From Protula sp. h YS-2021 (taxonomy: Eukaryota; Annelida; Polychaeta; Sabellida; Serpulidae): a stretch of 64,000 nucleotides of DNA. Every line of letters starts with the position of its first letter. Within the stretch, counting starts at the first letter, position 1. Both the position numbers and the translations under genes were made by a program. This document shows, piece by piece, positions 33,470 to 44,640 of the stretch. The notes under the pieces are model-generated. The model was not told the origin of the DNA and made no database searches. It worked only from the letters and a program-made list of their open reading frames with translations. Location of the stretch: the NCBI GenBank assembly GCA_949752745.1, contig OX457031.1, positions 52,461,103-52,525,102 of the forward strand, read 5' to 3'.

Positions 33470-33655
33470 GCTGTGGAAGGGCACCTGACCCCCAGCCCCT
33501 TAAAAGTCAAACATATAAATTGGCTAGAACAAAGAGTTGTGTAGTTTGCAGTCACCACACTGCTCCTCAATCTGGAAAACGGGCCAGTAAACGTGATACT
33601 ATGTAACCTAGCAGTATACAGAGCAGTATATATTGTCTTAGTTGGGTCACACAAA
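33470..33655 (+). pseudogene. DIRS-like RNase H fragment
   Basis: Reading VEGHLTPSPLKVKHINWLEQ, RVV, then FAVTTLLLNLENGPVNVILC matches the (G)-W-LEL-A...L-N-V-V-DN pattern of DIRS RNase H, broken by stops. It stops before the usual DNTTAVAYI motif is complete. Confidence 0.55.
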
Positions 33656-34550
33656 CTGTGATTGTGTGTGCATACATATGTACTTATTTACGAGGTTCTA
33701 ATATATCACTCTTCGAAGAAGGGATGAGGAAACCAAGTAAACCAGTGGCCAGAGCCATTCGGGTAATGGCTGTTCCCGCAATACGCATCAGCTACTTGCA
33801 CCCCTTTGATAGAGCAACTCTAAATGGATGGCTCTACCCATGTGGTCGGAGCCTCCTAATGGTAAAATATGTCAGCACTGGAGCCATCCTTGGATGTGGT
33901 TCCATCCATATGGAGTATTAACTATGGTTCGAGTGAGTTTTATCATTAGTTTAATCAATAATTCAAACTCAGGCAGTTCTTGAGTTTTATTGATCTTCTA
34001 GTCACAAATTTCGTTAAATTTAGTAGAAATCTTTTGGCAATGGGTTAGAGCAAGTTCTACTATTTTATTTAACATTTTGATGACTTAAAAGCTCCACCAG
34101 GTTTAGTTTATTTTGTCAACCATTCATCAGTTTAAATTTTTGTTTTATGTGAATGTTAACCACTCAGAAATTTTTATACATTTACAACTGCATCACTTCG
34201 TTTAGAAGAAATGAAGTGTCGCTCTTCGTGTCACATCATATGATCATCCAAGAGTCTACGTGCTCAATAAACGTAATCTACACCTCATGTTTATTAATGG
34301 TGCAATTTAGATAGCCTAGCTAACATTGCACTCAAATACCTTCTCTGTAACTCTCCTTAATCTCAAAGCTGACACTGAGGTTTACCCAAACCCTTTACAT
34401 TAAGAGAGATACTAGAAACTTTAAACTGATGCGTGTTTAGTATCTAATTTTTCTTTAAAAAATTAAGTGGGCCAACTGAATTATATCTTAAACTTAATTT
34501 TAACTATATATGTTTTAAAAGCCAGTTAGTTAGAAATATTATAGAAAAAG
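33656..34550. other. AT-rich intron stretch, no gene
   Basis: An 87-codon plus frame at 33,658-33,921 has no motif. The segment around 33,820-33,845 (GGCTCTACCCATGTGGTCGGAG) resembles one at 30,905-30,930 (TGGCTCTACCCACTTTGG), perhaps a trace of terminal repeats of the DIRS-like element. Confidence 0.35.
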
Positions 34551-34556
34551 ACTGAC

Positions 34557-34749
34557 CTGGTCCATGTAATAATTTGAAATGGCTGTAATTGGTATAACCT
34601 GGATACCAACAAGACAAGCGTGCCTTGCAGGGAAGATGTTAGGATCACATGGCCAGTACAACGTATACATGTAGATTGCCTCTTCTGAGAACATACCAAT
34701 GCATCCATAGTCTACGATTAGTGGCGGAAAGTTGACCAAATTGTGTTCT
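34557..34749 (-). CDS. GH81-like endo-1,3-beta-glucanase, second visible exon
   Basis: The 193-nt minus-strand exon has an acceptor TTTATTTCAG at 34,750 and beyond, and a donor CAG/GTCAGT at 34,556-34,551. It starts with one base that completes the AG left by the exon at 41,522 to an Arg codon, and ends at phase 0. The reading includes DYGCIGMFSEEAIYMYTLYW and HACLVGIQVIPITAISNYYM. The order IGM, aromatic-rich strand, W, then H-GIQ-IP-T-IS is the conserved C-terminal catalytic-domain block of GH81 endo-1,3-beta-glucanases (usually WFG...IHGIQMLPITPITEE). GH81 enzymes cleave internal beta-1,3-glucan bonds. Confidence 0.72.
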
Positions 34750-35225
34750 CTGAAATAAACATGGATCTACTCTATCATTTGAAACTGAACATGCTTCTAG
34801 TCCAAAAATTTTTTGTTTTGTTGTTTTCACTGATTATTCTGGTGAGTACCGTAGTTTATTTTAGAGATCACGACTGCGTCGTTTATTTTTGTTGACGCAT
34901 GGGCACTACACGACTTTGTCAGTTGACCATTTCCTAGTATTCACTTTTTTGCTGTGCTTCTTCGTTGAACTTTTCGCTTGTAATTAACGGTTAGCAAAAG
35001 ACTAAATATACTCAGTGAGGCACTCAATAATAAAATTTTAGCGTCTTGATCTAGTTAGAGCTAGTTGGAATGCAGTGCTAAATACCATTGCTGGTTTTCA
35101 TAAAGGCGCTTAAATAAGTAATTGATGCAGTATTGTTTATATTCTGGGAGATTTGATGAAGTCAGCTATAGAACCCACTTGCTGAAATGGAAGTAGTAGG
35201 GAAACAAGGTTCCGAAAAGAGGAAG

Positions 35226-35410
35226 TGACGTCATTATGACGTCATACTTGGCGGCGTAACAATGGTGATAAAGTGAGGACCTCCCCCCAGGCCTAAGCCT
35301 AACCCTAGAACATACTATGTGAGTAACCCATTATGACGTCATAATAGACGGCGTAACCATGGTGAGAAAGTGAGAACCTCCCACCCTATGACATACTATG
35401 TGCCGATATA
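35226..35410. repeat. Two-unit tandem repeat with TGACGTCA sites
   Basis: Two related units of about 97 and 75 bp (35,234-35,330 and 35,331-35,405) share ATTATGACGTCATA, GGCGGCGTAACAATGGTGA, AAAGTGAGGACCTCCCCCC and CATACTATGTG. TGACGTCA, the palindromic cAMP-response-type site, occurs at 35,226-35,233, 35,237-35,244 and 35,334-35,341. A regulatory role is only possible. Confidence 0.65.
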
Positions 35411-35444
35411 TATTTAAAAGTGTGCTCCTGATAACATCAATGCT

Positions 35445-36225
35445 GCTAATTGAAATTTGCGATGTAGCGGGTGTTTCTTTGCTGGATCCGACGTCAATAT
35501 GAGCTGGCCCATGGGGATAATAAAAGATAGTTTAATGCATAGTTTCATGGCCGTAAGTCAAAATGGTTGTGTAATCCATTTGGGGAAAACAACTACCCCA
35601 GTAGCCTTGTCACAGATGATCTTTATCAACCCATTGTTAATGACACTTAATGGGGGAAAAGAAGAGAGATTGTATGAGCCCCAGTCAGCCGTGCTTAAAC
35701 TGTCAACTCATGAGCACTCAGGATCCGGTTTCCAAATAATGTACGTTTTAAGCTGATAATTTAATCGTTAGGCGAACAGGTCCTCATTTGGGCAGTAGGA
35801 GAAATACGCCGTTATTCAAGCAAACATGTCGGGTTGCAATTGATATACCATCTCCTCCCTAAACAGCCTACTAGCATGAATTTTGCGTGCAATAGCCCAT
35901 GCCCAAAGGTCCAACGCTAAATGATTGCAAATGGCCGATCGGGATCCACTGTGTTTCCTGATGTTAGCGACCGCAATAGTGTTATCCATCACGAGAGTGA
36001 CACCACAGTTATTGATATCCCCAATTAACGCCTGTAAACCAAGAAACGCAGCTTTAAACTCTGAGGTATTAATATGTACTTATTTTTCGCCTACAGCCCA
36101 TTGTCACCGGCAGTAAAATCCCGTTCAACACAGAAAGTCCCCCATACTGCTAAGGATGAGTACGTTTTTACGGTAATTGATGGCTTTGGGTGGACAAGGT
36201 TATTGTATGCAATAGGTATGTGGTT
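35445..36225 (-). pseudogene. DIRS-like RNase H and C-terminal region, minus strand
   Basis: With frame changes the reading gives a LKAAFLGLQALIGDINN helix, GVTLVMDNTIAVATNIRKHS (DN motif of RNase H), LWAWAIARKIHASRLF, DLFASRLNYQ-type, YIIWKPDPECS, then LSSFPPLSVINNGLIKIICD and KATGVVVFPKW. These are the ordered C-terminal motifs of DIRS-like polyproteins. Several stops make it inactive. Confidence 0.7.
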
Positions 36226-37110
36226 CACCCAACATCTGAGATCAGCGCGACCTGCCTCCGGAATAAAAACGTTTTACGATCAAAGTTTCCCCTCGCACAT
36301 TTCAGTGCCGATATTTGAGCACATTCCAAGTGCCGCATGTAGAGCCGTGCATATTTCACCATCAGTAACGCAGCAATTAACATGCCAAGCACACGACTAA
36401 CGTCCCGGATTGATGGGCCTCGACAGATGAGCAGTGTCAAATATACTTCTTTGATAAGCTGTACTTTCTCTGCGGTAGCACGTATAGTCATGAGAATTGA
36501 ATTTATAAGAAAACCCAGGCAAACAACTTCCTGCGTGGGAAAAAGCACAGTTTGTTTGGATGAATAACAAAGCCAAAGCTAGATATTAGCATTGTTGTAG
36601 CCAGGACATTTGTAGCGCATTCCTCAAACATACACCCCTGCAAATAGAGGTCATCGATATAAGCCGAGGATGCATGCATTTTTTCTTCAAGGCAGAAAAC
36701 ACTGGTTTTAATAACTTCGTAAACACGCAAGGACACGCAAGGACAGAAGAATAATAAGCATCGTTAATATCACAGAAAGCCATAAAATAGTTCGACACAA
36801 TCATGTCCAAAATAGTCTTCAGACTCCATTTTAAAATCGCGATAGGTGATAAATTCATTTAATCACAATACGTGCCATCCTTTTTAGGCCGCTGAAAAAT
36901 ATTTGAAACGTAATCATAGACTTCTTTTTCACATGAAACAATGACATCTTTTGCCTGTTGAATTTCATTGTCTACAGAAGAAGCTTCCGTCTGGAAAAAC
37001 ATTTTCACTCGATTTTGGTGAGTTTCACTATCAAACTCGATATGGTAACCATGGACCGTTTGCGAAATTTCATTGTCTGAGGTTATCTGGTGCCACGCAT
37101 GTATATAACG
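36225..37110 (-). pseudogene. DIRS-like reverse transcriptase, minus strand
   Basis: Pieces in order are a DNEIQQAKDVIVSCEKEVYD leader, YVSNIFQRPKKDGT, then after a TAA near 36,860 YFMAFCDINDAYYS (motif A region), VFTKLLKPVFSALKKKCMH, the active site SAYIDDLYLQG (Y-I-D-D) near 36,660, FGFVIHPNKL, then CLGFLINSILMTIR and VSRVLGMLIAALL. YIDD is intact. Frame changes occur near 36,720, 36,540 and 36,250. This is RT_DIRS1-type sequence. Confidence 0.8.
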
Positions 37111-37269
37111 GCTGATAAAGCCTCCGCGAAAGTAACCTGCCTGTTGCGTTGCAGCTTTTTAAATATTTTGCACAACTCTCTCAAACGGAGGCATTTGGCA
37201 TCTTATCAATATTAAAAATAGCTCTAGGCTGACCTACATACTACTGCTTCTTTGCAAGCTTTCTATGGC

Positions 37270-37705
37270 TGTTACTGCAGAAATATCTGTTGTTGCCGCG
37301 CTCCCTGATATTGATTAATGCTTGGGGTGATAGTGTGTAGAAGATTTAGCGGGCCTCTCCAAACGTTGTAATTCGCACAGTTCTTTGGATCTTCGGCAGC
37401 AGCAGCCAGTTCCGACAATTGCCGTAGGTCGCTCGATAAAGCACAGACCGCTAAATCACGTCGATTTTGTGACAGACCAGCAAATGCATTGCCAAGAATC
37501 GCTATGCCATCCGTCGGTTGACACACAACCTGTGCAGTCAGAACATCCTTTTCAGAGGGAGATGCAAAATTCCGTGCAAGCTGCGTAAGCACAATTGAAT
37601 TCCCTCTTTTGACAAATCCGACATGATGTGAGTGAAGGCATGCTCACGACTCTTTTGATAGCGTCCCATCTGTAACGGTTGAGACGAACAATCTTCCATC
37701 AAAGA
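37270..37705 (-). pseudogene. DIRS-like Gag remnant, minus strand
   Basis: Reading includes TDGIAILGNAFAGLSQNRRD and LAVCALSSDLRQLSEL, resembling the capsid-like helix of DIRS-type Gag (AILGHASYNISMKRR type). Frame changes and stops are present upstream, near 37,600. Confidence 0.55.
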
Positions 37706-40700
37706 CATTGTTTGTAAAGTTAATTAATAATGTGTTAATTATCAATCCGTTTCGGTATAAAGATAACAGTAATGAGTACAATATCTGATATCAAGATCAC
37801 TGCACAATTATCCACGAATAACATGAAGTAACTGATAAGAAAAAAACACACATATAAAAACAACAGAGAAGCGTTCAGCCGTAAAGCTATGTTCCACGTA
37901 AGGTCCCGCTGCTATACTGTCTATCTCCTAGGAATTTGCTTGTCACGTGACATGACAAGGGAGGAGAAATAAGTTTTAGCCCCTAAAAAGACATAACTGC
38001 CGCTAGATGGACATCACTGACGCTAGTAAAGTATCATTCATATCCCGCCCGTAACTGCATAGCCCTGGCTGTTCATGAACTTCAGTGGTGAATCTCCGAT
38101 ACTTGAATTTTTCCACTTCCACTCATGCCCATTTACTTTCCAGTGTCTCTTTTCTTACGCCAACAAGATGAAGCTTTTGTTGCTGTTAAGATGATATTCG
38201 TTCCTCATGACGTGATATTCGTCGAAAAGGAAACCAAACAAAGGTAAGGTAGAGAGAAATTGACAAGTATGATGTAGCTGTAGTTTCCGGCCAATCAACA
38301 CGTGATGCTCATGGTAGATCTGATGCTATGGGTAGTAGGCTTGATTTTACATTGGCAGTGCTGCAGTTATAAATTAACTATAGCGCACAGGACAGGACAG
38401 GACAGAAAGTACCAACAATATATTTGACCTTTAATTTCGGGTATGTACTTTCTGGGTTCTGGAAACCCCAGCACAAGCTTTCTAGAGTTAAGCACTATTG
38501 GGTGGTAATCGACAAGTCTTCACCATAATATTGAACCTAATTTCTTGATTATAGCCTAATAAGGGTTCATCAATTAGAGCTAAAATTCAGTTTTGGTGGT
38601 AGTGTATCTACAATTCTGCTTGGATTTTTAGATTTCACAGCATTTTCACAGCAGTATTTTCATGTAAGCAGAAGGCTCTCTACTCCAATTCGGCACCGTT
38701 CCAGAACCGCGATTTTGTAAGAGTAAAATATACAGCGTTTCCTTGTTTCTTTAAGAGTAGACTATAAGTTGTGGCACTCCATACGAGAATGTGGTTGTCC
38801 CACAACACCGTTGCTGTGGTGCCACAGGCTGTGAAGAACGGAACTTGCGGGTCCAATGATTAGTATAAATAAATTTAAGGTATCGAAGTCCAAAAAATGA
38901 TTCGGCCAATCCATTTTGTAACGCTGTTTGTTTTCTTCCAACTTTTAACGGCTAAACATGAACATGAACCAAACAGTAAAATAGCACACGTACAAAATTA
39001 TTGAGTTTCCGCGGCCGAATCCCGAATGGCGCGAGAACCGCGGTTTATATACTCGGGTGATTGCTAAGAACAGACGACTGAACAAAACACGACAAATCAT
39101 TCAATTAAAAACGCACGTGTGTGTAGGGGTGGGGACGAGAATAATGCTCACCCCGTGACAAACATACTGAACTGAATTCAAGCAGTGACATTTCTTACAA
39201 TAATGTTCGATCAACTTCATAGGTGAAGACTGCGATGGAACAGTAACGTATAAAGTGTGCTAAAACTTGCTGTCTAAACAATGAAAGGTTATCAGTGGAC
39301 TCAAATCGCGTTAGTTACGTTATGGAACTTATTGTTCAGCAAAGGGGTGAGACCTCTGAAGGAGTGGGGCGACGACTTTTCATTTTTCTGTTTCAATAAC
39401 TAGGCACCGGCTCAACGTAACGCGAAACAAAGGGCAACTGTGCAGGCAGTCCCTACATCAAATGGTTGGAGCTTGAACCACTTGTGAACCTAAAGAATAA
39501 CCGTGTAGCTCGATGATCAGTTTGATTCTCCGGACACGAGTTCGTCTGGATGAGCCTGATAGCAGCAGGGTTACGGAGTGGCTGTCAAGCGTTACCGTGT
39601 GCCTACAAGTTTTGATGAGCAGCACTGCAGTCACGGAGAGAAGCAATGCAAATGAGCAGATTATTATCCCGTCACTACCAGAGGTTAGCCAGAAAAGCAG
39701 TACAAATAGTCCGTTGCCTCGCCACTTCAGTAACACTGGTTTAAGAAGACAGAGTGGAACTCGAGAGGTGGAGCAACAGACAAAATGCGCTCAATGCATG
39801 ACGTGTGTGGTAGAAGCGCCTCGAATTCCAAGCGCAAACGAAGGCATCACATAGAGAATGGGGAGGCCACTCAGAAAATGTTTGAAGGAAAGCAAGGCAC
39901 CCACATAAAGGTGAAACATGCTCTTGCACTTCTTCGCGACATACTTGACATGGCTTCAAGTCAAACAGTACAACAGTACAACACAAGTTCTTCCGTTGGA
40001 TCCAAACGAAATCAAGGGTAGAGCACACAACGGTAGATCTATATGTCACACGGCTAGAGGCACATATGGAAAGGATAGTGTCACAGTGTCTGCATGCGGC
40101 TATAGAGACCAATGCACTCAGCTCCCATTGAGAGCTGGAAACACTTTATGCGTACCCACCTACGGCACTTTTAGACGACGCTTAGGATGATGCTTAACCC
40201 AAGAAAACTCCCAAAGCAACGTAGTGCAAGCACCTAACAAGATAGATGGCAGAGCTACAAGTGCTGATACCACCAGATCTGTATCATTCGCTTATGACTC
40301 CATAATAAGCACCATCATAGACCGTAACCCTCATCTGTGACACAGAAACGGGGCGGTTAAAAAGGAGATATTTCCCTCGTGAAACCGATGAGCTACTGCA
40401 AAACATACACACCCGATCCAATATATACATCACTAGAGATTTTATACTGATCCCTCAACCTTTGTAACCATTTTATCCAGTAAAATGCTAACTGGAGAGT
40501 GACTTTTTATACTTCCCGAAAGTTTCTACCCGTCTTAGGTACAATTTAGATACACCAAAACACACAAAGAGAATGGGCATTATAGAGGGTAGTAAGATGT
40601 CATAAAAATATGATGTCCCATTTTCACAACTTAACTTCAAATTGCATCCTGCATTTTAAGATTATAAACAGATTGTTTTTGGCCAACATGGTTTACCTCA

Positions 40701-41521
40701 GATTCAGATAAAGTCTTTGTGACCTTGAGTTATAGGGTAAAAAGTCAAGAGAACACTGTTCTGTTTTTGGGAATAACTTAAGAATTTCATTGAATGTGAT
40801 GTAATTGTGTTCAAGCTGCAGTGTAATACCTCTGACCCCAATCCGTTCTGGGCTAGTTATTGGGTTTTACATTCAAGTAATGTATTTGTTATTAAGAACA
40901 CTGGAACAGAATTTAGCTGTACTGTGGTAACTACTATCTTCCTCAAAATAAAAGTAACAGCAATGTCAATCTCAAATGAAAATGAAAGACAAAATTAGGT
41001 TTTGCAATTCCTTTTTTCTCAAGATTTTTTTTCCATATTCTATCTATAGCGAAAGCATCTATTGCTACAAAAGACATAGTAAAACTTAGCCAGATAGTTG
41101 GGTAGCTTAAAATAAAGAGAATACAAGATTTTTGGGTCTTCAATTTTTAAAGTTTAATTTTATAAATAAATTTTATGAATACATTTTAATGGCAATCTTT
41201 CATTCGTTTCCAAAAACTCAGTTGCAGAGTTTGACAAATAAGCAACGACGAACGGATGGAGAGAAAGAAAGACGTCTTGGGGATGATATTCCTCTTGGCA
41301 AAGTTTTATTTATTTCCCTTTTCCAGGAAGAAATATACAACTCAGAAATTTAAGCAATCGCGAGAACTGTAGCAATATATCTCTGAAATGAAAAATTGTT
41401 TCACATAATCAAATCTCTATGCATTCAATTAAATTGTAGTAACATAAACAATGCCTTCATTACGGCATTTAAGAAGTATTTTTTGTGCTATTATCCTATT
41501 TAGGGTAAAGTGACAATTTAC
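37706..41521. other. Unassigned intronic stretch
   Basis: A short (GGACA)n run lies at 38,384-38,404. Between 39,460 and 40,190 the plus strand carries overlapping open frames of 113, 78 and 90 codons with composition less AT-rich than the flanks, as in old coding DNA, but I recognise no motif. 40,200-41,500 is AT-rich with nothing recognisable. Confidence 0.4.
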
Positions 41522-41646
41522 CTCACATGGTAATATTCACGAACGGAATGTATTTCCATAGCCAGAAGAAGACGACCGAAATTCTCTATCACAGGATCTC
41601 TTAAGGCATATCCAAGACCAGCAACGCCGTGGTAGCCAGCTATTGC
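41522..41646 (-). CDS. GH81-like endo-1,3-beta-glucanase, first visible exon
   Basis: The 125-nt minus-strand exon (acceptor CATATACAG with AG at 41,648-41,647, donor GTAAAT at 41,521-41,516) reads AIAGYHGVAGLGYALRD and then NFGRLLLAMEIHSVREYYHV, plus two bases of the next codon. The pattern A-(Y/H)G-A-LG-A, then D..GR-LLA-EI-(S/A)-(Y)(W/Y)H is the block that follows the catalytic ESSSE motif in GH81 enzymes. The catalytic glutamates themselves should be in the preceding exon, which was not found between 41,650 and 42,960. Exon phase (2) fits the exon at 34,557-34,749. No stops are present, so the gene may be active. Confidence 0.78.
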
Positions 41647-41648
41647 CT

Positions 41649-42961
41649 GTATATGTAAGTGTTTGAAAGAGATATACATAAATAATTCAAGGAAAGAGGT
41701 GACAGTGAATTTTGTTGGCTAAGTATTGATGTGGCAATTCTTAAATCTTGGGCTCAATCCCTACATGCAATACGGTAAGAATATTAACTTGGTAATTGAA
41801 CAGATAATTAAACACCACTCACAGGCCCATAGTCTTTTACAACATGTAGTCAGCTTCAGAATCCTTACAAAACTGTATTTTACATTTTTAAATCTTTAAA
41901 CTTCATTAAAAATAGGTTATTATTATGTTCAAACAGGAGATCAAATGCTTAATCAAAAACGAAATTTCCGTGGTAGTCTTTTTATTGAAAATCTGCTCAG
42001 TAATCCAAGAAAATATTTTTAATATTAATTGGTGTTAATAATAGCCTTGATACACTTGCCAATCTTGTTGATAAATATGCAAAATCTAAAGAGAATCATA
42101 ATGTGAAATCTGTGAGCACATTAATGTTGCGCTAATATTTATAAGTGTCACGATAAGGTTCTTAACACTGCCTGCTCTCCTTGGAAAGCCTATAATTAAA
42201 CTCAATGCACATGCGGTAGCTAGTTCCGTCGAAGAGGGCAAGGTGGTCTGGTCATTTTCATACATGGAAACGTGTACATATAAGAATCTCGTAAAGGTAC
42301 CTCTTTTAGGTGCTGATATAGAATTTATTTAACTGCTAAATATTCATTTAAAGGGAATATTTCTGGGCTTTCTTTTGAACATGCATTTGAGGTAGAAAAT
42401 TTGATGGACTTTAATAAGCTATTGTGAAGCACAAGGAGCGTGTAAATAAAACAGCGCATAGCTAAGTTTAATGTTTTGAAAGAACACACAGTTACATTAT
42501 ATTTGAAACAATACACAGCTGCATCATATTCGGAGACCGACGCTTTCGACCTTGATTTTCCAAAATGAGATTGTTACCCTTATATACCATCTTATGTCCT
42601 GAATTTAGCAGTTTGAAATTAATCCCTTGAGGAAAGGGGAGCCAGTGTTACATTTGATGAGATAAAGTAATTATATGTTTGGGTGTCCGAGTCAAAATCA
42701 CCAACGCCTGATTCATTCATTTCTACAGTTTTCGCTGCTTGTTCGTAAGACAGCTTCAGGCTTCGTGCATTCAGTCTAGATCTGATCGACTTGGTTATAC
42801 ACCATCAAAGAATATCAATAACAAGATTTCGCACAAAATTTTTTATGTTTTAAATAGCGAAGTCGTATAAACTAGCGAAATTACACCCACTTCCAATGGT
42901 ACAATCTATCTCTCTATCAAAGACACATTTTTCAGTCTTTCCACATAATTGCCAGCTTCCG
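41649..42961. other. Stretch between GH81-like exon and satellite
   Basis: I searched the minus strand here for an exon with the GH81 catalytic ESSSE motif and found none. Only AT-rich non-coding DNA is seen. The satellite begins at about 42,962. Confidence 0.5.
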
Positions 42962-44640
42962 AATTATTATCTTGAGCAAGGACAACGAAGTAAATAGAAT
43001 GTAATCTCAAATAATCAAATTCACCTTTCTAACCGTTTTAAAGATAATGATCAACTTCGGGTCTTTCACCTTGACCGTGACGGAGGAGGTTAAGGTCACC
43101 GAGATACCGTTTCCGAGATAATGGTAAACTACCGGTGTTTCACCTTGATCATAACGGAGGAGGTCAAGGTCACCAAATATTATCTTGAACAATTACATCG
43201 AAGTAAATATAATGTAATCTCAAATAATCAAATTCAGTTTTCTAACCGTTTTCGAGATAATGATCTACTTCGGGTCTTTCACCTTGACCGTGACGGAGGA
43301 TGCTAAGGTCACCGCGATACCTCCTATATAACGATTTTTAGGCCGAAAGGGTCGAAAATAAGCTCCAAATCGCTCTATCTGTAACCGTTTTCGAGATAAT
43401 TGTCAACTTCCTGTTTTTCACCTTGATCTTATCGGAGGAGGTCAAGGTCACCGAGGTATTATCTTAAACAAGGACATCGAAGTAAATATAATGTAATCTC
43501 AAATAATCAAATTCAGTTTTCTAACCGTTTTCGAGATAATGATAAACTTCGGGTCTTTCACCTTGATCATAACGGAGGAGGTCAAGGTCACCAAAGTATT
43601 ATCTTGGACAATTACATAGAAGTAAATATAATGTAATCTCAAATAATCGAATTCAGTTTTCGTTTTCGAGATAATGATCAACTTCGGGTCTCTCACCTTG
43701 ACCGTGACGGAGGAGGTTAAGGTCACCGCGATACCTCCTATATAACGTCTTTTAGGCCGAAAGGGTCGAAAATAAGCTCCAAATCGCTCTATCTGTAACC
43801 GTTTTCGAGATAATGGTCAACTTCCTGTTTTTCACCTTGATCATAACGGAGGAGGTCAAGGTCACCGAGGTATTATCTTGAACAAGGACATCGAAGTAAA
43901 TATAATGTAATCTCAAATAATCAAATTCAGTTTTCTAACCGTTTTCGAGATAATGGTCAACTTCCGGTTTTTAACCTTGACCGTAACGGAGGGGGTCAAG
44001 GTCACCGTGATATCTCCTATATAACGTTTTTTAGGAACAAAGGAACGAAAATAAGCTCAAAGTCGATCTATCTCTAACCGTTTTCGAGACAATGGTCAAC
44101 TTCCAGTTTTTCACCTTGATCTTATCGAAGGAGGTCAAGGTCACAAAGGTAATATCTTAAACAAGGACATTGAAGTAAATATAATGTAATCTCAAATAAT
44201 CAAATTCAGTTTTCTAACCGTTTTCGAGATAATGATCAACTTCCGGTTTTTCACCTAGTCCTGACGGGTTAGGTCAAGGTCACCGAGCTACCTTCTCTAT
44301 AACGTCTTTTAGCCACAAAGGGTCGAAAATAAGCTCAAAATCACTCTATCTCTAACCGTTTTCGAGAAAATACCAAGCTTCCGGTTTTTCGCCTTGATCA
44401 TAACAGAGAAGGTCAAGGTCACCAAAGTATTATCTTGGACAATTACATCGAAGTAAATATAATGTAATCTCAAATAATCAAATTCAGTTTTCTAACCGAT
44501 TTCTAGATAATGGTCAATTTCGGTTCTCTCACCTTGACCGTGGCGGAGGAGGTTAAAGTCACCGCGATTCCTCCTATATAACGTCTTTTAGGCCGAAAGG
44601 GTCGAAAATAAGCTCCAAATCGCTCTATCTGTAACCGTTT

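Larger units (their letters stand above)
31078..33655 (+). mobile_element. DIRS-like retrotransposon, plus strand, decayed
   Basis: Gag-like cysteine-rich segment (31,160-31,330), low-complexity gag remainder (to ~32,240), RT (32,480-33,317) and an RNase H piece (33,470-33,655) occur in DIRS order on plus. Stops and frameshifts are frequent. A tyrosine recombinase, which defines the group, was not found. Terminal repeats could not be fixed. Confidence 0.7.
28009..34556 (-). other. GH81-like gene intron with DIRS-like element
   Basis: A 6.5-kb intron bounded by the donor at 34,556 and acceptor at 28,009. It contains a degenerate triplicate repeat (28,598-29,310), stretches without recognised features, and a DIRS-like element on the opposite strand (31,078-33,655). 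Its size is due mostly to transposon DNA. Confidence 0.6.
35445..37705 (-). mobile_element. DIRS-like retrotransposon, minus strand, decayed
   Basis: On minus the order is Gag-like remnant (37,705-37,270), RT (37,110-36,225), RNase H with C-terminal extension (36,225-35,445). It is of a different lineage from the plus-strand DIRS-like element at 31-33.6 kb, since their RT readings differ clearly. No tyrosine recombinase was recognised. The copy lies in the intron between the 41,522 and 34,749 exons and in the same transcription direction as the host gene. Confidence 0.75.
34750..41521 (-). other. GH81-like gene intron with opposite-strand tandem repeat and DIRS-like element
   Basis: A 6.8-kb intron between the exons at 41,522 and 34,749, bounded by the donor GTAAAT and acceptor TTTATTTCAG. 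It contains a tandem repeat with TGACGTCA motifs (35,226-35,410) and a DIRS-like element on minus (35,445-37,705). The rest has no recognised gene. Confidence 0.6.

Noticed and set aside
30905..33845. Possible terminal repeats of the plus-strand DIRS-like element.
   Set aside because: The shared stretch is only about 18 of 23 bases and could be coincidental. The group's split direct repeats or inverted termini cannot be traced.
38460..38520. A run resembling part of a 5S rRNA (TTAAGCACTATTGGGTGGTAA).
   Set aside because: Only about 20 bases match loosely, and the A box, intermediate element and C box of 5S genes are not in place.
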